Assembly (NCBI GenBank): GCA_002423615.1
Contig: DIKO01000104.1
Span: 1 to 10,668, forward strand
Reading direction: 5' to 3'
DNA from: Desulfobacteraceae bacterium UBA5616
GTDB lineage: Bacteria > Desulfobacterota > Desulfobacteria > Desulfobacterales > UBA5616
DNA: 10,668 nucleotides
A program made the position numbers and the translations under genes. Positions 7,001 to 10,668 of this stretch are shown piece after piece (within the stretch, counting starts at the first letter, position 1; each line of letters opens with the position of its first letter). Under the pieces are notes generated by a model, which saw only the letters and a program-made list of their open reading frames with translations, was not told the origin of the DNA and made no database searches.

Positions 7001-8465
7001 TATCCGAGGCGATGAAGGCGGCGCATTGGTCGTTGAAATTGGGCGGGTTTTTTGCCGTCAGGGCGATCTCGGCGATATCTTCCATTCTGATTCCCAGACT
7101 TTCCCGTGCCGATTCTTCCAGGAAAGACCCGGTTCCCGCGGAGCAGGCCTCATTCATGGCATAATCCGCCGGGACCCCGTTGACAATATAGGTATACTTT
7201 GCGTCCTGGCCGCCGATTTCCAGAATGGTGTCCACATGCGGATCAAAATACACCGCCGCCTGGGCATGGGCGATAATTTCATTGATGACCGCGTCGGTCA
7301 GTGCGTGGAGTCCCGCGATTTGTCGGCCCGAACCGCAGACGCCCAACCCGATGATGTGAATCTCATCCGGGTTTACCAGGGGCTCTATCTGCTCCAGGAT
7401 GGCGCCGTAGCATTGACGGGAAGCCCCCACGGGGTCCCCGTTGGTCCGGAGATACACCGATGCCAGGATGGCATTGTCCCGGGTTCGGAGTAAAATCGCC
7501 TTGGTGGTGGTGGAACCCACATCCAGGCCGAGGATACACTGGTCCTTTGGCGAAACGGTACCCTTTTCTATGGTTTTAAATTCCACAAAACGGGTGAAAT
7601 CCGATATTGGGGGAAGGGTATCGAAGGAACCGTGTTCGTTTTTAAACAGGGCGTCCATATGATGCAGTGCCAGGGTTTCCTTGTCCACGGCCCAGAGCGC
7701 CGCCCCCAGGGCCTCAAAATACGGAGCGGGTTCAGGTATGATAAGACCGCGCACCTCTTTGGAGAGGTATTCCACCAGGGTCCGGTTTTGAACAACCCCG
7801 CCGACGATCATGACGTTTTCCTGATCTATGTTTTTCAACAGTTCAAGGATTTTTCCCGCCATCATGCCGCAAAGGCCGGCCGTTACCCTGGATTTTGATA
7901 TACCCTTGTTGGTGGCATGGGTGCAGTCGGACTTGCAGAAAACGCTGCACCGCCCTGACACGGGATAAGGCTCTTCTTCAACGGCAAATTGAGCGGCCTC
8001 CTCAAGGGACACATTCATCCGCCTTAACTGCTGAAGAAAAAACTCCCCGGTTCCCGAGGCGCATTTGTTCCCGGTAATCACGTTGGAAATTCTACCCTGA
8101 CCGTTTAACACATATACCATGAACGTTTCACCGCCGGCAGAGACGATGGCCGGGCACCGGACATCCCTGGGTCTGGTGAATTCATAGGCATGTTCAACAG
8201 CCTGGGACTCCGGAATGGAAGTGAGGTTGAGATAGTGACGAAATTTTCGTCCGGTGACGACGATTTTATCGAAACCGCCCGGATCAATATTCTGCAACGC
8301 CTTTAACAGGGTCGCCTTGGGATTGCCTTCATGGGGATAAAGGCGGCTCTTCACCACGAAAGGGTTTGCTTGAGAATTCGGGGGAACGGACAGGTGCACC
8401 AGGGATACGGTGGATGCGCCCAGACATATTCCTAAAATGTTCTGGTTCCGGTTTTCGGGTCTCAA
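4089..8465 (-). CDS. Giant fused acyl-CoA dehydratase activase / HgdB-like iron-sulfur protein
   Basis: The 1458 residues fuse modules that are usually separate. Two BadF/BadG/BcrA/BcrD-type ASKHA ATPase domains come first (about 8-280 and 308-580; the second begins with D315-VGSTTTK). Each keeps a pair of cluster-binding cysteines, C135/C173 and C441/C481, spaced like the cysteines that bridge a [4Fe-4S] cluster between two HgdC subunits. A Cys-rich linker follows (C602, C609, C613, C631), then a DUF2229-like region (from about 673, with C748). Next come HgdB/dehydratase-like regions with FSCGPDSF (C939), TSCKECLP (C1077, C1080), SGPCRFGQY (C1115) and GPFGCMPTR (C1372). The relatives are 2-hydroxyacyl-CoA dehydratase and double-cubane-cluster systems, in which the ATPase energises an electron for a low-potential reduction. 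The substrate here is unknown. The start is TTG with AGAGGA nine bases upstream; no ATG occurs near the N-terminus. fumC follows with zero gap. Confidence 0.85.
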   Translation of the reverse strand: MRPENRNQNILGICLGASTVSLVHLSVPPNSQANPFVVKSRLYPHEGNPKATLLKALQNIDPGGFDKIVVTGRKFRHYLNLTSIPESQAVEHAYEFTRPRDVRCPAIVSAGGETFMVYVLNGQGRISNVITGNKCASGTGEFFLQQLRRMNVSLEEAAQFAVEEEPYPVSGRCSVFCKSDCTHATNKGISKSRVTAGLCGMMAGKILELLKNIDQENVMIVGGVVQNRTLVEYLSKEVRGLIIPEPAPYFEALGAALWAVDKETLALHHMDALFKNEHGSFDTLPPISDFTRFVEFKTIEKGTVSPKDQCILGLDVGSTTTKAILLRTRDNAILASVYLRTNGDPVGASRQCYGAILEQIEPLVNPDEIHIIGLGVCGSGRQIAGLHALTDAVINEIIAHAQAAVYFDPHVDTILEIGGQDAKYTYIVNGVPADYAMNEACSAGTGSFLEESARESLGIRMEDIAEIALTAKNPPNFNDQCAAFIASDIKNAIHEGIGHNDIVGGLVYSICMNYANRVKGNRTVGKKIFMQGGVCYNRAIPSAMASLIGKPIVVPPEPGLMGAFGVALEVKKRIELGLIQPKLFDLKTLHNRPVTYGKSFICKGGKEKCDRKCEIAMVAIEDRSYPFGGACNRYYNLRRSISHDVQHLDLVRQRQELVFQKYGGGPVKTIGRPKRIGLSRSFMVNTYFPLYSTFFSELGVQTVLPEGPSQKGIDRRNAAFCYPGELAHGFFHSLLRQEIPLDYIVMPCFKALPTQIKNFSSQVCPFVQGEPFYLQTAFKKEIDELKQKGTRFFWPLLDLVNGDQDAGKPLIGIAREMGFGKKEAAMAFEKALARHRECLAGMKEIGKQALSELEQNPDRFAVVLFGRSYNAFPEEANMGIPHKLASRDVLVIPFDFLIFEGEESKEHMYWGMGQRLMKAARLVERHPQLFGTYITNFSCGPDSFLIGYFRDIMGRKPSLTLELDSHSADAGIETRIEAFIDIISSFRQIRGKVSAPETMAPFAPASFTGNNGILKIRTSSGGVVPINDSRVTILLPSMGKLSTESMAAVFRGAGIRATAHSPSDEAVLKLGRAHTSCKECLPLILTTGTLLDYIHHQRKKDEVVVYFMPTTSGPCRFGQYSVFMKDLIRKMEIPDVVLFSLSSENSYAGLGNGFERNAWIAVVLSDAMEDVRSMLLTAAKDIEKAGSVFDRAWQQLLKSLEKNDFSLLKQQLKTVSREIGEIPLKRPVSEVPVIALIGEIFVRRDDLSRQFITERMARLGFAVRCAPVSEWLYYVDHLAMKGLGEERLTPKDRIGVFIKNRFKIGYETQIRSILAGSGLIHEDPVDISTVIRNGARYISQNLTGEAILTVGSALAEVAEHACGVISIGPFGCMPTRLSEAILNEAMTRDTKILLNPENRRLKTVLAGMEDLPFLCIESDGSPFPQIINAKLETFCLRAERLHDRMLQKPPFGNSKGSP

Positions 8466-8474
8466 AGATTTCGG

Positions 8475-8480
8475 TCCTCT
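8475..8480 (-). promoter_or_regulatory. Shine-Dalgarno AGAGGA fixing the TTG start of the giant gene
   Basis: On the minus strand AGAGGA lies nine bases before TTG 8463-8465. The frame is closed by a TGA at 8514-8516 and has no ATG between there and the conserved LGICLGAS strand, so this site decides the start. Confidence 0.6.
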
Positions 8481-8524
8481 GCTTCCTGATGATAAAAGGT
8501 GCTGAAGAAAATTTCAGATATATG

Positions 8525-10096
8525 CTAAAGGATATTTGCTCCCGCATATCGTTTTCTCAAAATATCGTTCAAACCGTTTCGGTCTTTTCTGACGGCCGCA
8601 GGGAGTGTGTCCAGGATATCCTGGGCCGTCATGCCGTCCTCCCCCTTTTCCAAAGCCGCCAGGTCTCCGGAAAGCCCGTGAATAAAGACGCCTTTTCTGA
8701 CGGCGTCTTCCACGGACAGGCCTGCGGTGTACATGGCCGCGATGACTCCGGTTAAGACGTCTCCGGACCCGGCCGTTGCCATTCCGCTGTTTCCGCTTAA
8801 ATTAATGTAGACCCGACCGTCCGGGCAACCGATCAGGCTATGGGGACCCTTGAGAACCATAAAGGCTTCCAGGTTTTTTGCAGCGGCCTTAAGAACTGAA
8901 ATTTTATCCGCCTGGATTTCCCGGGGGGTCAGTCCCGTAATTCGGGCCATTTCACCGGTGTGGGGAGTCAGGATCGTGGGGGCGGATCTTTTTTTGATGA
9001 TCTCTAAATCCTTGGAAACTGCGGTAATGCCGTCGCCGTCGATCAGGATGGGGACAGGCGCGGCCTGGACGAGGTCCCGGATCAGGTTTTGCGTTTCCTC
9101 GTTCAAGGAAACGCCGGGTCCCAGGATGACCATGTCCATGGATGAAGACAGGGTGAGCAAATCTTCTTTATTGGCGATCGAGAGGCTGCCTTCAGGGGTT
9201 TCCCTCTGAGGCAGAAAAACGATTTCACTTCCCTTCTGGGCGATGAAGGGCGTGATGGATCCGGGGGCCGCAAGTCTTGCATATCCGCCGCCGGATTTCA
9301 AAAAGGAGAGTGCGCTGAAATACGGCGCCCCGAAATATCCCGCCGCACCGGCCACGCACAGGAGGTTTCCGAATTGCCCTTTGTGAAACCCCGTGTTTCG
9401 TTTCGGAAGTTCAATGGGGGTGTTGATGGAGATATCCAGGTCCCGGTGCAGGGCCGTCGGAAAGGAGATATGAGAAACATGGAGTTTTCCGCAAAGCTCA
9501 AATCCGGGATAAAGGAGGTTGCCGATTTTGGGAAGACCCAATGCCACCGTTGCCCGGGCCTTGATGGCAACACCCATGATTTCACCCGTGTCGCCATGGA
9601 CCCCCGAGGGGATATCCACGCTGAAAACCGGTTTTCCCGAGGCGTTGATCAGCTCGATGACATCCCGGTAAAGTCCTGCGACGTTTCTGGTCAGACCCGT
9701 TCCCAGAATGGCGTCGATGATGGCCGCGCAGTGATTCACCTGAATTCTGACGGCATCCACGGTATCGACCTCGGATATGTCCCCGGGGATAATCCTCTCC
9801 AGGACCCCGAGGTTGGATTTCGCGTCGCCGGAATAGGAGCGCCGGTCTCCAAGGATGAACACCTTCACCAGACCGCCGTTGGAATGAATTTTCCGGGCGA
9901 TGACAAATCCGTCTCCCCCGTTGTTCCCCATGCCGCAGAAAACGATAAATTTTTTCCCGGGAATTTCCAACTCTCCGGTTATGGCCGAACAAACGGCCAG
10001 ACCGGCGTTTTCCATGAGAATTTCACCGGGAATGCCGAAAATTTCCATGGCGCTCCGGTCCATGCGGCGCATTTGGGACACCGTGCTGATTTTCAT
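8525..10096 (-). CDS. nnr: Bifunctional NAD(P)H-hydrate repair enzyme (NAD(P)HX epimerase and ADP-dependent dehydratase)
   Basis: The 523-residue cytosolic enzyme repairs NADHX and NADPHX, the hydrated dead-end forms of the reduced cofactors. Residues about 1-215 are the YjeF_N epimerase domain, with GNNGGDG (57-63) and SVDIPSG (D161). Residues about 235-515 are the ribokinase-like YjeF_C dehydratase. That domain shows the FGNLL..AGAAGYFGA entry, GPG, TPHTGE (H379), LKG and GNSGMATAGSGDVLTG with the likely catalytic D446. The length is normal for the fused bacterial form. The frame runs up to a TTG at 10183, but the ATG at 10094-10096 is preferred because it starts directly at the conserved MKISTVSQMRRMD, and the extra 29 residues look like translated leader. 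It is the first gene of the minus-strand run, 59 bp before the giant gene. Confidence 0.93.
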   Translation of the reverse strand: MKISTVSQMRRMDRSAMEIFGIPGEILMENAGLAVCSAITGELEIPGKKFIVFCGMGNNGGDGFVIARKIHSNGGLVKVFILGDRRSYSGDAKSNLGVLERIIPGDISEVDTVDAVRIQVNHCAAIIDAILGTGLTRNVAGLYRDVIELINASGKPVFSVDIPSGVHGDTGEIMGVAIKARATVALGLPKIGNLLYPGFELCGKLHVSHISFPTALHRDLDISINTPIELPKRNTGFHKGQFGNLLCVAGAAGYFGAPYFSALSFLKSGGGYARLAAPGSITPFIAQKGSEIVFLPQRETPEGSLSIANKEDLLTLSSSMDMVILGPGVSLNEETQNLIRDLVQAAPVPILIDGDGITAVSKDLEIIKKRSAPTILTPHTGEMARITGLTPREIQADKISVLKAAAKNLEAFMVLKGPHSLIGCPDGRVYINLSGNSGMATAGSGDVLTGVIAAMYTAGLSVEDAVRKGVFIHGLSGDLAALEKGEDGMTAQDILDTLPAAVRKDRNGLNDILRKRYAGANIL

Positions 10097-10163
10097 TGAA
10101 ATACCGTTTCTCTTGAACTCGTCTTCACCATTCCGTATTAAAACCGGGAAAATACCAAATTTT

Positions 10164-10169
10164 ATTATA
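10164..10169 (-). promoter_or_regulatory. Candidate -10 element upstream of nnr
   Basis: The minus strand reads TATAAT here, a perfect sigma-70 -10 hexamer in AT-rich leader, about 68 bases before the nnr ATG. No good -35 hexamer is seen at 16-18 bp spacing, so support is modest. If used, it would start the minus-strand operon. Confidence 0.35.
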
Positions 10170-10244
10170 CAACCAATTCTCAAAGTAGTCGAATGGAAAA
10201 AACTATTGGAATTACAAATCAGAAAGGCGATTTTTTTTCTTACA

Positions 10245-10259
10245 AAATGAATCTCATTT
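10245..10259. promoter_or_regulatory. Short palindrome AAATGA-N3-TCATTT in the divergent control region
   Basis: A perfect 6-bp inverted repeat with three-base spacer lies between the divergent nnr and 10354 genes. The ATGA-N3-TCAT core recalls the centre of Fur-type boxes, but half-sites this short in AT-rich DNA can occur by chance. Confidence 0.25.
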
Positions 10260-10290
10260 AGTATATGGAATTAACCCTACAAAATATTAA

Positions 10291-10316
10291 CAAATGTTTC
10301 TATAAATAAACATTTG
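10291..10316. promoter_or_regulatory. Candidate operator: 9-bp perfect inverted repeat around a -10-like sequence
   Basis: CAAATGTTT (10291-10299) is mirrored exactly by AAACATTTG (10308-10316), with the eight-base spacer CTATAAAT. The spacer includes the -10-like TATAAA, about 50 bases before the ATG at 10354. It is A/T-rich and lacks a following T-run in either direction, so it looks like a repressor or activator site rather than a terminator. Confidence 0.4.
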
Positions 10317-10353
10317 GTTTTTATGATCAACTCAATTTATCGAAGGGGGTTTT

Positions 10354-10653
10354 ATGTCCAAAAAATCGGCAGGAAGAAAGATGGTGTTAAATGTTTTGGT
10401 TTTGATGATAGGGGCGTTTTTCGCCATTCAGCCCGCTGCATGGGGCATTGAGGTCAAGGCCGGGGATGTCATTAATTCCGGTAATATTGAACAATACAAA
10501 GAATATTTCCCCATGTACATGCAGCGGTATATCCAGGACGGATGGGGCCAGGAGGCAGCCGTGGTGATCAAGGTCAAGAACCCCGAGCCGGTTCCGCTCA
10601 CAAAAGCATATTTGGAGGCGTCCAAGCAAAACATGGCAACAGCCTGCGAATGA
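10354..10653 (+). CDS. Signal-peptide protein resembling the N-terminus of DUF1329 proteins, ending early
   Basis: The 99-residue frame starts at ATG after a strong AAGGGGG Shine-Dalgarno (10343-10349). It has a clear Sec signal: basic residues K3, K4, R8 and K9, a hydrophobic core about 11-25, and an AWG cleavage site before I32, so export to the periplasm or outer membrane is expected. The mature start, KAGDVINSGNIEQYKEYFP, followed by a YLEAS..NMATA segment, resembles the opening of DUF1329 proteins (usually roughly 400 residues or more, outer-membrane-associated, function unclear). The frame stops at TGA 10651-10653 just where that family would continue. The +1 frame (from 10640) stays open to the window edge, so a frameshift, real or from sequencing, is possible. 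It may therefore be a broken gene rather than a short one. The family call is tentative. Confidence 0.55.
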   Translation: MSKKSAGRKMVLNVLVLMIGAFFAIQPAAWGIEVKAGDVINSGNIEQYKEYFPMYMQRYIQDGWGQEAAVVIKVKNPEPVPLTKAYLEASKQNMATACE

Positions 10654-10668
10654 CAACCGAAAATTGAC

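Noticed and set aside
10097..10183. N-terminal extension of Nnr to a TTG at 10183
   Set aside because: The added 29 residues resemble nothing in the family, and the ATG at 10096 begins exactly at the conserved N-terminus.
10231..10238. T-run as a rho-independent terminator
   Set aside because: No GC-rich stem precedes it on either strand, and it lies in a divergent promoter region where a terminator would serve no gene.

Overview
The window looks like chromosome from an anaerobic Desulfobacterota-type (deltaproteobacterial) bacterium. This is an inference from protein style: a giant CoA-activase/dehydratase-like fusion, a class II fumarase with HPNDHVN and GSSIMPGKVNP motifs, a bacterial FatA-like acyl-ACP thioesterase, a PlsC of the FPQxTR type and a start resembling DUF1329 proteins. 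No rRNA, tRNA or CRISPR array is visible.

Layout. Bases 2-103 hold the last codons of a type I restriction specificity subunit (HsdS) running in from outside. Directly on its tail sits a compact 511-bp unit (96-606). It is bounded by 17-bp perfect terminal inverted repeats, flanked by an exact 6-bp direct repeat (AGGTAA), and carries a single gene for a GxxExxY-family PD-(D/E)XK nuclease-like protein. From 630 to 10096 everything is on the minus strand and tightly packed. In transcription order the genes are nnr (NAD(P)HX epimerase/dehydratase), a 1458-residue activase/dehydratase-like protein with a TTG start, fumC (zero gap), plsC, a small CxxC/CxxC protein (overlapping plsC) and an acyl-ACP thioesterase (ATGA overlap). 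An AT-rich divergent control region (10097-10353) separates this run from a rightward, signal-peptide-bearing ORF at 10354-10653. That ORF resembles the start of a DUF1329 protein but stops after 99 residues.

How the genes fit together. The three distal minus-strand genes form a translationally coupled lipid cassette: a thioesterase releasing acyl chains from ACP, an acyltransferase, and an unknown probable zinc protein. The three proximal genes are metabolic: cofactor repair, an ATP-driven low-potential electron-transfer or dehydratase-like iron-sulfur protein, and fumarase. Whether all six share one transcript is uncertain, because gaps of 59 and 75 bp separate nnr from the giant gene and fumC from plsC.

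The most interesting item is the GxxExxY unit. Terminal inverted repeats plus an abutting direct repeat are the hallmark of an inserted mobile element, yet the only gene inside encodes no recognisable transposase. No stretch longer than 300 bp lacks a gene.
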